The translations under genes were made by a program, and so were the position numbers. This document shows, one piece after another, positions 23,189 through 31,966 of a stretch of 64,000 nucleotides of DNA. The DNA is from Rubrivivax sp. (lineage in GTDB: Bacteria > Pseudomonadota > Gammaproteobacteria > Burkholderiales > Burkholderiaceae_C), in the NCBI GenBank assembly GCA_016707445.1, contig JADJHR010000005.1, forward strand, positions 1 to 64,000, written 5' to 3'. Position 1 is the first letter of the stretch; each line of letters begins with the position of its first letter. The notes beneath the pieces were generated by a model that saw only the letters and a list, made by a program, of their open reading frames with translations, was not told where the DNA came from and did not search any database.

Positions 23189-24058
23189 ATGGCCGCCGTC
23201 ACGCCCGCGCAGACCATCACCGACGAGTTGCGGCGCTGGATCGTGTCCCAGGCCGAGGCCGGCTGCCCGCCCGAAGAAATGGTGGCGGCGATGTGTCGCA
23301 GCGGCTGGGCCGAGGCGGCGGCACTGCAGGCACTGGAAGACAGTCTGCGCGCGCAGCTGCGCGTCGTGGCGGCCGAGCGCCAGGCGGCGGCGCTGCCAGC
23401 CGGCCCCATGCCCGAGCCCGACCTGGCCAATGGCCCGTCGCTGCTGATGGTCGACGGCCATCCGGTGCAGGTGCTGCTGAGCATGCAGCGGCCCCGACTG
23501 GTGCTGTTCGGCAACCTGCTTTCGGCCGACGAATGTGATGCCCTGGTCGAGCAGGCGCGGCCACGCCTGTTGCGCAGCGAGACGGTGGACACCGCCACCG
23601 GTGGCAGCGAGGTGAATACCGCCCGCACCAGCGACGGCATGTTCTTCACGCGCGGCGAATCGGCGCTGATCGAAGGCATCGAGCGCCGCCTGGCGACCTT
23701 GCTGCGCTGGCCCGTCGAGCGCGGTGAAGGTCTGCAGGTGCTGCACTACCGGCCGGGCGCCGAATACCGCCCGCACCACGATTATTTCGACCCCGAGCAG
23801 CCGGGCAGTGCGGCCGTGCTCAGCCGCGGGGGCCAGCGTCTGGCCACGCTGGTGATCTACCTCAGCACACCCGCTGCCGGCGGCGCTACGGTGTTCCCCG
23901 ATGTCGGCATCGATGTGGCGCCGGTCAAGGGCCATGCGGTGTTCTTCAGCTACGACCGCGCGCACCCGTCGACACGCACGCTGCACGGCGGCGCGCCCGT
24001 GCTGGCCGGCGAAAAATGGGTTGCCACCAAGTGGCTGCGTGAAGGGCGCTTCGAGTAG
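23189..24058 (+). CDS. 2OG-Fe(II) oxygenase, prolyl 4-hydroxylase type
   Basis: A 289-aa protein (start ATG 23189, MAAVTPAQ; an ATG at 23135 is possible). The iron site is H196-x-D198 (RPHHDYFDPE) and H266 (LHGGAPV), and K276 (GEKW) would bind 2-oxoglutarate. The ending WVATKWLREG is typical of bacterial P4H-like enzymes. These hydroxylate prolines in proteins such as elongation factor Tu or Pro-rich peptides; the target here is unknown. The N-terminal third is helical, resembling the peptide-binding region of P4H. No signal peptide, so cytoplasmic. Confidence 0.92.
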   Translation: MAAVTPAQTITDELRRWIVSQAEAGCPPEEMVAAMCRSGWAEAAALQALEDSLRAQLRVVAAERQAAALPAGPMPEPDLANGPSLLMVDGHPVQVLLSMQRPRLVLFGNLLSADECDALVEQARPRLLRSETVDTATGGSEVNTARTSDGMFFTRGESALIEGIERRLATLLRWPVERGEGLQVLHYRPGAEYRPHHDYFDPEQPGSAAVLSRGGQRLATLVIYLSTPAAGGATVFPDVGIDVAPVKGHAVFFSYDRAHPSTRTLHGGAPVLAGEKWVATKWLREGRFE

Positions 24059-24076
24059 CGCGCAGTAGCCGCTGCT

Positions 24077-24748
24077 TCAGGCCCGGCCGCGCGATTGCAG
24101 GTCAGCCGATTCAAGCACCTGCGCACCCGGCCGCCCCTCGGCCAGACCGCGCAGCAGGGCGCGGGCGACCACGGCTGCTTCAATCGGCAGCCAGGCCTGC
24201 GGGATCAGCCAGGACAGCGGCCGGCTGATGGCCAGGCCGAAGCGCTCGCCAGCACGCACCGGCTGGCCCAGGGCCGCACGATCACCGACCAGCAGCGATG
24301 GCCGCGCGATCAACAGGCTGGCAAAACCCAGGCTGCGCAGCGCCGTTTCCATCTCACCCTTGACGCGGTTGTAGAACACCGCTGACCCGCTGTCGGCACC
24401 GAGTGCCGAGACCACCGCAAAGCGCGTCACGCCAGCGCTGCGGGCGGCCTGCGCAAAGGCCAGCACGGCGTCGAAATCGACCGCGCGGAACGCGGCCTGC
24501 GACCCCGCCACCTTGATCGTGGTGCCCAGCGCGCACAAGGCGGCATCGGCCGCCGGCAGCGTGGGCAGGGCCTGAAAGTCGACCGTCAGCGCATGCAGCC
24601 GCGGGTCGGACGGCCAGCCCGGCGGCCGGCGCCGCAGCAGCGCGTGCAGGTCCTGCAGCCCAGGCAGGGCAAGGGCCTGGGCCAGCGCGGCATGGCCGAT
24701 CAAGCCAGTAGCGCCAGCCAGCAGCAAGGATCGCAGGGGTGGGTTCAT
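24077..24748 (-). CDS. NAD(P)-binding SDR-like oxidoreductase
   Basis: A 223-aa extended-SDR-like protein of the HTATIP2/YwnB type. The nucleotide-binding loop GATGLIG is at residues 11-17; CALGTTIKVAGSQAAFRAVDFD and YNRVKGEMETAL follow the pattern of this family, with Y-x-x-x-K as likely active residues. The start is ATG at 24748; longer frames are rejected because they cover the promoter region of the divergent DUF3422 gene. It is convergent with the 2OG oxygenase gene. The physiological substrate is not known; relatives are called NAD-dependent epimerase/dehydratase or oxidoreductase. Confidence 0.88.
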   Translation of the reverse strand: MNPPLRSLLLAGATGLIGHAALAQALALPGLQDLHALLRRRPPGWPSDPRLHALTVDFQALPTLPAADAALCALGTTIKVAGSQAAFRAVDFDAVLAFAQAARSAGVTRFAVVSALGADSGSAVFYNRVKGEMETALRSLGFASLLIARPSLLVGDRAALGQPVRAGERFGLAISRPLSWLIPQAWLPIEAAVVARALLRGLAEGRPGAQVLESADLQSRGRA

Positions 24749-24778
24749 GGTCGCCCGAGCGTAGCGCAGATGCGGTGG

Positions 24779-24831
24779 TGCAGAGGGTGACGTACAGAGG
24801 GCGACTTGCAGAGGGCGACGTGCAGATGACG
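24779..24831 (+). repeat. 14-bp direct repeats in an intergenic region
   Basis: About three and a half copies of TGCAGAGGGCGACG with small changes occur in tandem between the divergent genes at 24748 and 24874. They could be regulator half-sites or simple slippage products. Confidence 0.75.
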
Positions 24832-24873
24832 CCGCGAAGATGCCGTCGCCGACCTTTGCGATACTGCCGCCCG

Positions 24874-26169
24874 ATGCTCGCCCTGCCGCCCGACCACCCC
24901 CAGCGCCGCAGCCTGGCCGATGAGGTGCATGCGAGGCCGCCCGAGCCGTTGCAGACACCGGCCCGTGCCAGCCACCTGGCGGTGCTGGTCGACGCCTCGC
25001 AGCGCCAGTCCGAGCGCTTGCACCTGGCCGCCCTGTGCGCGGCGCTGGGCAGCCCCTTGCCGAGCAACGACGCCAACCACCTGAGCCTGCCGCTGGGCCC
25101 GCTGCGCCTGAAGTGGGAACGCCATGGCGAGTTCTCGGGCTACACCTTCATCGTCGACGGGCAAGGCAGCAAGGGCTTCGACGACACCGCGATGGCGCAG
25201 CTGCCGCCGGGCTGGCTGGCGGCAGTGCCTGGGCGGACCATCATGGCCGCGCATGCCCTGCTGCTGGCCGGTGATGTCGAGGCGGCCACGCCCGAGCGGC
25301 TGGCCGCCTGGTTCGGCACGGGCGCTGTCGTGCAGGGCTCGCAGGTGGTGGGCGGCGCCGCGGGTGTCTTCACCGACTTTCGTTTGCACGGCGATGGCTG
25401 CGGCCGCTTCGTGATGCTGGACAAGGGTTTGACGCCTCGTCAGGCCGGGCGCGTGCTGCAGCGGCTTTTCGAGGTCGAGGTCTACCGGCTGCTGGCGCTG
25501 CTGGCACTGCCGCTGGCACAGGCACTGTCGCCGCGCGTGGTGGCCATCGAGGCGGCGCTGGCCGATCTGACGGCGAGCATCGCGCGCGAAAGCGGCGCCG
25601 AGGAAGCGCTGCTGCACGAGCTGACACGCCTGGCCGCCGAGGTCGAGCAGGGGCTGTCGAGCAGCCAGTACCGCTTCGGTGCCTGCCGCGCCTACAGCCA
25701 GCTGGTGGCCACGCGCATCGCCGACCTGCGTGAATCGCGGCTGCCCGGCTTGCAGACCATCGAGGAATTCATGGCGCGGCGTTTCTCGCCGGCGGTGTCC
25801 ACCTGCGTCACGGTGTCGCAGCGCCTGCACGACCTGTCCGAGCGCGTGGCGCAGGCCAGCGCGCTGCTGGCCACGCGCGTGGGCATCGCCCGCGAGCGAC
25901 AGAACCAGGCGCTGCTGGCGTCGATGGACCGTCGCGCGCGGCTGCAGCTGCGCCTGCAGCAGACGGTGGAGGGCCTGTCGGTGGCGGCGATCGCCTACTA
26001 CGCCGCGGGCCTGCTGGGCTACCTGGCCAAGGGGGCCAAGGCCGCCGGCTTGCCCATCGACAGTGACCTGGTGGTGGGCCTGGCGCTGCCGCTGCTGGCC
26101 GCGGCGGTGTTCCTGGCGGTGCGCCGCGCCCGGCACAAGGCGCACGAGGGCGAGCAGGCTAAACGCTGA
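24874..26169 (+). CDS. DUF3422 family membrane-associated protein
   Basis: A 431-aa DUF3422 protein; the N-terminus HPQRRSLADEVHARPPEPLQ is the family hallmark. The central part forms long helices (residues about 220-380), and two hydrophobic stretches near the C-terminus (SVAAIAYYAAGLLGYLAKG and LVVGLALPLLAAAVFLAVR) are likely transmembrane. The family is widespread in Proteobacteria and has no established function. The start ATG 24874 is chosen because the family begins right before HPQR. It is divergent from the SDR-like gene. Confidence 0.92.
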   Translation: MLALPPDHPQRRSLADEVHARPPEPLQTPARASHLAVLVDASQRQSERLHLAALCAALGSPLPSNDANHLSLPLGPLRLKWERHGEFSGYTFIVDGQGSKGFDDTAMAQLPPGWLAAVPGRTIMAAHALLLAGDVEAATPERLAAWFGTGAVVQGSQVVGGAAGVFTDFRLHGDGCGRFVMLDKGLTPRQAGRVLQRLFEVEVYRLLALLALPLAQALSPRVVAIEAALADLTASIARESGAEEALLHELTRLAAEVEQGLSSSQYRFGACRAYSQLVATRIADLRESRLPGLQTIEEFMARRFSPAVSTCVTVSQRLHDLSERVAQASALLATRVGIARERQNQALLASMDRRARLQLRLQQTVEGLSVAAIAYYAAGLLGYLAKGAKAAGLPIDSDLVVGLALPLLAAAVFLAVRRARHKAHEGEQAKR

Positions 26170-26236
26170 AGCGGGCCGCCGCGCTCGGGTATAAATCGTT
26201 GTCGCCCTTCGCGGGCCCTGCCTTTCGAGACCCTCG

Positions 26237-27757
26237 ATGTCCCATACCCTGAAGGACCTGCTGGCGCAGGGCGCCGCCGACGCGCCGGCGATCTCGGCGC
26301 CGGGCCGCGCACCGCTGCGCCATGGTGCGCTGCGCGATCTGATCGTGCAGACCCTGGCCGCACTCAACGGCTGGGGCATTGCACGCAACGACCGCGTCGC
26401 CATCGTGCTGCCCAACGGCCCAGAGATGGCCACCTGCTACATGGCCTGCGCCAGCGGCGTCACCAGCGCGCCGCTGAACCCCGCCTACCGCGCCGACGAG
26501 TTCGAGTTCTATCTGTCCGACCTGCACGCCAAGGCGCTGATCGTCGAGCGCGGCAGCCGCTCGCCAGCGGTCGACGTGGCACGCAGGCTGGGCGTGCGCC
26601 TGATCGAGCTGGTGGCCGGTGAGGCGGCGGGCAGCTTCACGCTGCACGACGACTCGGGGGCAGTGGTCGCCAGCGCCGCAGTGCAGGGCGGCTTTGCGCA
26701 GCCCGACGACGTGTCGATGGTGCTGCACACCTCGGGCACCACGTCGCGGCCCAAGATCGTGCCGCTGTCGCAGGCCAACCTGGCGGCGTCGGCGCGCAAC
26801 ATCCGCGACACCTTGCGCTTCACGGCACAGGACTGCGGGCTGAACATCATGCCGCTGTTCCACATCCACGGCCTCATTGCCGGCGTGCTGGCGCCGCTGG
26901 CCGCGGGCTCGCAGGTGTTCTGCACACCGGGCTTCAACGCGCTGAAGTTCTTCGCCTGGATGGACGAGGCCAGACCCAGCTGGTACACCGCCGTGCCGAC
27001 CATGCATCAGGCCATCATTGCGCGCGCAGGCAAGAACCTGGACGTGATCGCGCGCCACCCCTTGCGCTTCATGCGCAGCAGCAGCAGCTCGATGCCACCA
27101 CAGGTGATCACCGAGCTCGAAGCGATCTTCAAGGCGCCGCTGATCGAGGCCTACGGCATGACCGAGGCCACGCACCAGATGTGCAGCAACCCGCTGCCGC
27201 CGGGGGTGCGCAAGGCCGGCAGCGTGGGCCTGGCGGCCGGGCCCGAGGTGGCCATCATGGCCGACGACGGCAGCCTGCTGCCGGCCGCCGCGATCGGCGA
27301 AATCGTGATCCGCGGCGCCAGCGTCACCCGCGGCTACGAGGCCAACGACAAGGCCAATGCCGAGGCCTTCACGAACGGCTGGTTTCGCACCGGCGACCAG
27401 GGGCAGATTGACGTCGAGGGCTATGTCAGCCTGACCGGCCGGCTCAAGGAGATCATCAACCGCGGCGGCGAGAAGATCAGCCCGCGTGAGGTCGACGAGA
27501 TCCTGATGGACCACCCGGCGGTGGCGCAGGTGGTGTGTTTCGGCATGCCGCACCCCAAGCTGGGCGAAGAGGTGGCCGCTGCCGTCGTGCTGCGTGAAGG
27601 CCAGTCCGCCACCGAGCGTGAGCTGCAGGCCTTCGTGTCGCAGCGCGTCGCCGATTTCAAGGTGCCCAAGAAGATCCTCTTCCTGGACGAGATCCCCAAG
27701 GGCGCCACCGGCAAGCTGCAGCGCATCGGGCTGGCCGCCAAGCTGGGGCTCGGATGA
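26237..27757 (+). CDS. AMP-dependent acyl-CoA synthetase (oxalate-CoA-ligase-like)
   Basis: A 506-aa ANL-superfamily enzyme. The ATP loop is HTSGTTSRPK (about residues 163-172), the acyl-site motif is YGMTEATHQM, the hinge is GYVSLTGRLKEIINRGGEKISP and the catalytic lysine is in PKGATGKLQR. The sequence style, with IMPLFHIHGL and SSSSMPPQV, resembles the Pcs60/AAE3 oxalyl-CoA synthetase group, but relatives have varied acids as substrate. It would activate a carboxylic acid to its CoA thioester via an adenylate. PanE follows 28 bp downstream, so both may be co-transcribed. Confidence 0.9.
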   Translation: MSHTLKDLLAQGAADAPAISAPGRAPLRHGALRDLIVQTLAALNGWGIARNDRVAIVLPNGPEMATCYMACASGVTSAPLNPAYRADEFEFYLSDLHAKALIVERGSRSPAVDVARRLGVRLIELVAGEAAGSFTLHDDSGAVVASAAVQGGFAQPDDVSMVLHTSGTTSRPKIVPLSQANLAASARNIRDTLRFTAQDCGLNIMPLFHIHGLIAGVLAPLAAGSQVFCTPGFNALKFFAWMDEARPSWYTAVPTMHQAIIARAGKNLDVIARHPLRFMRSSSSSMPPQVITELEAIFKAPLIEAYGMTEATHQMCSNPLPPGVRKAGSVGLAAGPEVAIMADDGSLLPAAAIGEIVIRGASVTRGYEANDKANAEAFTNGWFRTGDQGQIDVEGYVSLTGRLKEIINRGGEKISPREVDEILMDHPAVAQVVCFGMPHPKLGEEVAAAVVLREGQSATERELQAFVSQRVADFKVPKKILFLDEIPKGATGKLQRIGLAAKLGLG

Positions 27758-27785
27758 AAATCTGTGTCAGTCCGGAGCAACGGCG

Positions 27786-28793
27786 ATGAAGATCACCGTC
27801 GTGGGCGCTGGCGCGATCGGTGGCTACCTGGGGGCGAAGCTGGCGATCGCAGGCGAGCGGGTGACCTTCATCGCACGCAACCGCAACCTCGAGGCCATCA
27901 ACGCGCATGGCTTTCGCCTGATCCTGGAGGACGGCAGTGAGCAGCACGCGGCCAGCGTGCGCGCCGTACAGCGCATGGCCGACGCCGGGCCGCAGGACGT
28001 GGTGCTTCTGACCGTGAAGGCACACCAGGTGGTCGACCTGCTGCCCGAGCTGCGCGACCTGTTCGGACCCGACACCGCGCTGGTCACGATGATCAACGGC
28101 GTGCCCTGGTGGTACTTTCACCGGCTTGCCGGACCGCACCAGGGGCGCAGGCTCGACAGCGTCGACCCCGATGGGCGCATTGCCGCCGCGATCGAGCCCG
28201 AACGTGTGATCGGCAGCGTGGTCTATCCGGCGGCCGAATTGCTGCAGCCCGGTGTGGTGCGCGTGATCGAGGGCAACCGCTTCACGCTGGGTGAGCCCGA
28301 CGGCTCACGCAGCCCGCGCATCGAGACACTGTCGCGCGCGCTGATGGCGGCCGGCTTCAAGGCGCCGGTGAGCAAGGACATCCGCGGCGAGATCTGGGTC
28401 AAGCTGTGGGGCAACCTGAGCTTCAACCCGATCTCGGCGCTGACGCATGCCACGCTGCAGGACATCTGCCGCTTTCCACCCACACGCGCGCTGGCCGCGG
28501 CCATGATGACCGAAGCCCGGGCCGTGGGTGAGGCGCTGGGCGTGCAGTTCAGGATCGGCCTGGATCAGCGCATCGCCGGCGCCGAAGCCGTGGGGGCGCA
28601 CAAGACCTCGATGCTGCAGGACGTGGAACACGGGCGCACGCTCGAACTCGAGGCCCTGGTCGGCGCGGTGATCGAGCTCGGCCGCATCACCGGCGTGGCC
28701 ACGCCGACGATCGAGGCGGTCTACGCTGCCACCGCGCTGCTCGGGCGCACGCTGGCCGGCCAGCACGGGCGGCTGCAGCTGCAGGCCGGCTGA
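27786..28793 (+). CDS. panE: 2-dehydropantoate 2-reductase
   Basis: A 335-aa ketopantoate-reductase-family protein. The Rossmann loop is GAGAIGG (residues 7-13), TVKAHQVVDLLP includes the conserved lysine, and FKAPVSKDIRGEIWVKLWGNLSFNPISALT carries the catalytic lysine and substrate-binding residues. The classic reaction is NADPH-dependent reduction of 2-dehydropantoate to pantoate for coenzyme A. Several Burkholderiales have extra paralogues of this length acting on other 2-oxo acids, so the exact role is not certain. CGGCG precedes the ATG; it follows the acyl-CoA synthetase closely. Confidence 0.85.
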   Translation: MKITVVGAGAIGGYLGAKLAIAGERVTFIARNRNLEAINAHGFRLILEDGSEQHAASVRAVQRMADAGPQDVVLLTVKAHQVVDLLPELRDLFGPDTALVTMINGVPWWYFHRLAGPHQGRRLDSVDPDGRIAAAIEPERVIGSVVYPAAELLQPGVVRVIEGNRFTLGEPDGSRSPRIETLSRALMAAGFKAPVSKDIRGEIWVKLWGNLSFNPISALTHATLQDICRFPPTRALAAAMMTEARAVGEALGVQFRIGLDQRIAGAEAVGAHKTSMLQDVEHGRTLELEALVGAVIELGRITGVATPTIEAVYAATALLGRTLAGQHGRLQLQAG

Positions 28794-28805
28794 GCCCGCG
28801 ACGCT

Positions 28806-31106
28806 TCAGGCGCGCTCGCCCAGGCCGGGGATGCGCACTTCGCAGCGAATGCCGCGGCCGACGTTGTCCTGCCATTGCACGCTGCCGCCCAGCGCCCGCA
28901 CGCGCTTGCGCACGCCGCCCAGGCCCAGGCCATGGCGCCAGGCCTTGGGGTCGCCGCCCCGGCCGTCGTCGGCCACCTGCAGCAGCAGCTCGCCCTGCTC
29001 GAGCAGCAGGTCGACCTCGACCCTTGAAGCCTGGGCGTGGTAGATCGCATTGCTGACCAGTTCGCGCAGGATGCGCGTCAGCCCCGACCATTGCACCACG
29101 CTGAGCGCGAGGTCGCGGTCGGCCTGGAAACGCCAGTCGAAACGCAGCTTGGCGGCGGCCAGGCGGTGTGCCAGATCGGCCTTCCATTCACCGGCCGCGT
29201 GCGCCAGGGTGTGGTTGCTGGCGGCCAGCCCGCGGGTCAGCGTCTTCAGGTCGAGCAGCGTGTGGCGGATGTATTCCTCCATCTCGCGGTCGCTGGCCTT
29301 GTACATCAGCGTCAGCAGCCGCGCGCCGATGTCGTCGTGCAGGTCCTGCGCGATGCGCTGGCGTTCTTCGGTGCGGCCCTGTTCGACCGCGCGATCGTAG
29401 GCGACGGCGCGGCAGACCTGGTCAACCACACGTTCGGCCAGCCGCGCGTCGTCGTGCGTGAAGATGCGCTTGCCATGGCTGGCGTGGCGCATCACCAGCA
29501 CCTGATCAAGATCGAGCCGGGCGCTGGATGCAGCGGCCGCACCTGCGTCCGCCCCTGAGCTGGGCAGCGGCACGTACAGCGCTGCACCGGCGCCGACCAC
29601 GCGCGCCTGCGCCAGCCGGCGCGGCACGGTCAGCATTTCCATGGGCTCGAACAGCTCGTGCAGCAGGCCCGACAGCAGCTGTGCGGCACGGCCGGGGTCG
29701 TCCTGCACCTCACGCGCCACGCGGTACAGCTGCTCGAAGGTGCGCTCGGTGGTCAGCACACTGGCGCCCACCATCTGATTCAGGATCCACTGCCGGGCCA
29801 GCGCATAGACCGCCAGCGACAGGCCCAGCGCCAGCATGATCGCCGCCAGCGGCCCGAGCGAAAACAGCGCCACGAAGATCAGGTCGAGCGAGGTCGCCAC
29901 CGTGCCGATGCCGGCCAGCAGCGCGAACTCGCGCAGCAGCCGGCGCGAGCGCGACAGGAAGGGCACGAGCAGCAGCAGCGAGACGAAGAACAGGCTCCAG
30001 CTCACCGCACCGATGGCGGCCACCGCGGGCGCGGCTCCGCCCAGTCGATGCGTGGCCGCGACCGTCAGCGTCACCAGGCCCAGCGTGGCCACCGCAATGA
30101 AGCTGAAGCGGCGCATCACCGCGACGAAGGGGTCGGGCTGCAACCGGTGCGACCAGGTGATCACCGCGGTGGCCGCCGCGCCCAGGCCCAGCACCACCGC
30201 CTGCGTGCCCGCCCAGGACAGCGGCAGTGCGCCCCCCGGCCCGGCGATGACCCAGGCCAGCGCGACGCCGCAGGCGGCCAGCATCACGGCGCCGGCGTGC
30301 GGCAGGCGGCGCGGATGCAGCGCAAAGACACACACGGCGGCGGTGGCGGTGGCGACGTCGAGCGACATGCGCAGCAGCAGGTCGAGCCGCGCAAAGCCGG
30401 CCGGCTGACCGATGCCGCCGGCCGGCTCGGCAGCGATCAGCAGCAGGTTCAGCGCCTGGCACCAGGCCATCAGCGTGTACAGCGCGTTGCGTGCGTTGGG
30501 CCGCAGCAGCAGCACGGCGGTACCGACCAGGTACAGCAGCAGCGCAAACGCGGTCAGCGGCCAGAACACGATGCCCAGGCCACGATAGCCGCGTGGCGGC
30601 GTCGGCACGCTGAGCGTGCTGCCGTCGACGAAGCGCAGCAGCACCTGGCCCTGTGCCAGTGCCGCGGCCAGCTGGTCCTGCAGTTGCAGGTAGCGCTGGC
30701 GGCGACTGTCGTCGACGATCCAGCGCGCGGTGCGCTGCAGCGCCAGTGCGTCCAGGCGCAGCGCGTCCTGGCCCGGCAGCAGCAGGCTGTCCAGTGTCTT
30801 GCCCGCCTGCGCGCTCAGGTCCTCGTGCGGACTCGACAGCAGGATCAGCTGGCCACGCGCATTGGGCTGCCACACCGCGTCGAGCTGGGCGCTGCCCGCC
30901 AGCTGGTGCATCACGCCGAATGCGGTCACGCAGCCGAGCAGTGTGGCCAGCACCAGCAGGTGCAGCCGCCAGCCGATCCAGCGCTGCGGCGGGCGCCGGT
31001 CCAGCGACTGCTCGAAAGCGCTGGCGTCGAAGCTCGAATCGGTGCCGGCGATCAGCGTCTCGGCGCCGGTGTCGACGGTAGCGACCGGTTCGGGCGGGGC
31101 GGCCAT
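28806..31106 (-). CDS. Membrane sensor histidine kinase (NarX/DegS-type HisKA_3)
   Basis: A 766-aa kinase. After a cytoplasmic lead (residues 1-45) comes one membrane helix, a periplasmic segment, then roughly seven more helices up to about residue 440. The transmitter begins with EERQRIAQDLHDDIGARLL, where H590 is the phosphoacceptor, followed by the HATPase domain with LVSNAIYHAQASRVEV and DDGRGG / GLGLGGVRKRVRALGG. It faces the response regulator at 31122-31862, 15 bp upstream on the same strand, and the two surely form a pair. The input signal is unknown; the multi-helix region recalls 7TM-type sensors. Confidence 0.92.
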   Translation of the reverse strand: MAAPPEPVATVDTGAETLIAGTDSSFDASAFEQSLDRRPPQRWIGWRLHLLVLATLLGCVTAFGVMHQLAGSAQLDAVWQPNARGQLILLSSPHEDLSAQAGKTLDSLLLPGQDALRLDALALQRTARWIVDDSRRQRYLQLQDQLAAALAQGQVLLRFVDGSTLSVPTPPRGYRGLGIVFWPLTAFALLLYLVGTAVLLLRPNARNALYTLMAWCQALNLLLIAAEPAGGIGQPAGFARLDLLLRMSLDVATATAAVCVFALHPRRLPHAGAVMLAACGVALAWVIAGPGGALPLSWAGTQAVVLGLGAAATAVITWSHRLQPDPFVAVMRRFSFIAVATLGLVTLTVAATHRLGGAAPAVAAIGAVSWSLFFVSLLLLVPFLSRSRRLLREFALLAGIGTVATSLDLIFVALFSLGPLAAIMLALGLSLAVYALARQWILNQMVGASVLTTERTFEQLYRVAREVQDDPGRAAQLLSGLLHELFEPMEMLTVPRRLAQARVVGAGAALYVPLPSSGADAGAAAASSARLDLDQVLVMRHASHGKRIFTHDDARLAERVVDQVCRAVAYDRAVEQGRTEERQRIAQDLHDDIGARLLTLMYKASDREMEEYIRHTLLDLKTLTRGLAASNHTLAHAAGEWKADLAHRLAAAKLRFDWRFQADRDLALSVVQWSGLTRILRELVSNAIYHAQASRVEVDLLLEQGELLLQVADDGRGGDPKAWRHGLGLGGVRKRVRALGGSVQWQDNVGRGIRCEVRIPGLGERA

Positions 31107-31121
31107 GCCCTCAGCCTGGTG

Positions 31122-31862
31122 TCACACCAGACCTTGCTTGCTGGCCAGCACGGCGGCCTCGGCGCGGCTGGAGACGTTGAGCTTCTTGTAGATCGACTTG
31201 ATGTGGTCGTTGACGGTGAACCATTTGATGCCCATCAGGCTGGCGATCTCCTTGATCGTGAAGCCCTTGCTCAGGAAGGTCAGCACTTCGGTCTCGCGCG
31301 GGGTCAGGCGCTCATGGTCGACCGGCTTGTTCATCGTGGTCGGCTTGGTGCCGGTGGCAGCCGCATTGGCCGCGCGCAGGCCGGGCTCGGGCGCGGCGCT
31401 TGCATCGTTGCCGCTGCCGCGAAAATGCGTGAGCAGCCGACGCGCGATGGCCGGCGACAAGGGCGGCTGGCCACGCACGATCTTCTGCAGCTCTTCGACC
31501 AGCACCTCGAAGCGGTCCTCCTTCAGCAGATAGCCGTCGGCCCCGGCCTGCAGCGCCGGGAACAGGTGGTCGTCGTCGCTGTACAGCGTGGTGACGATCT
31601 TGGTTGCCGGGTAGGACGACAGCTCATGCAGCAGTTCCAGCCCGTTGCCGTCGGGCAGCTCGAGGTCGACCAGGATCAGCTTGAAGGGGTCGACCCCGTG
31701 CAGCCCGGTGGGACCGCCGGCGATCTCGATCTGCTGGCGTGCGCTTTCCAGATCACCGGCCTCGGTGATCTGCTGCGCGTCGCTGAAGCTTTCGCGCACC
31801 ACGCGGCACAGGAAACTGCGTGCCACGGGGTTGTCTTCCATGATCAGCACTTTCACGGCCAT
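31122..31862 (-). CDS. LuxR-family response regulator, partner of the kinase at 28806
   Basis: A 246-aa regulator with a receiver domain (acidic pocket E9/D10, phosphoacceptor D66 in LILVDLELPDGNG, lysine in LLKEDR) and a C-terminal NarL-type helix-turn-helix (LTPRETEVLTFLSKGFTIKEIASLMGIKWFTVNDHIKSIYKKL). A long Ala/Gly/Pro-rich linker separates them. It lies just upstream of the kinase gene on the same strand, giving a regulator-kinase operon. Target promoters cannot be deduced. The divergent AMP-ligase/panE genes and the quinone oxidoreductase are the nearest candidates. Confidence 0.94.
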   Translation of the reverse strand: MAVKVLIMEDNPVARSFLCRVVRESFSDAQQITEAGDLESARQQIEIAGGPTGLHGVDPFKLILVDLELPDGNGLELLHELSSYPATKIVTTLYSDDDHLFPALQAGADGYLLKEDRFEVLVEELQKIVRGQPPLSPAIARRLLTHFRGSGNDASAAPEPGLRAANAAATGTKPTTMNKPVDHERLTPRETEVLTFLSKGFTIKEIASLMGIKWFTVNDHIKSIYKKLNVSSRAEAAVLASKQGLV

Positions 31863-31966
31863 GGTCGTCTTTCGTGGGGGCGGAAGGGGCGAACCATGCT
31901 AGCGCAGCGGCCCGCCGTCAAGGCTGGCGCGCCGCCACGTCGGTCGCGGCGCGTCCCCTGGCCTGA

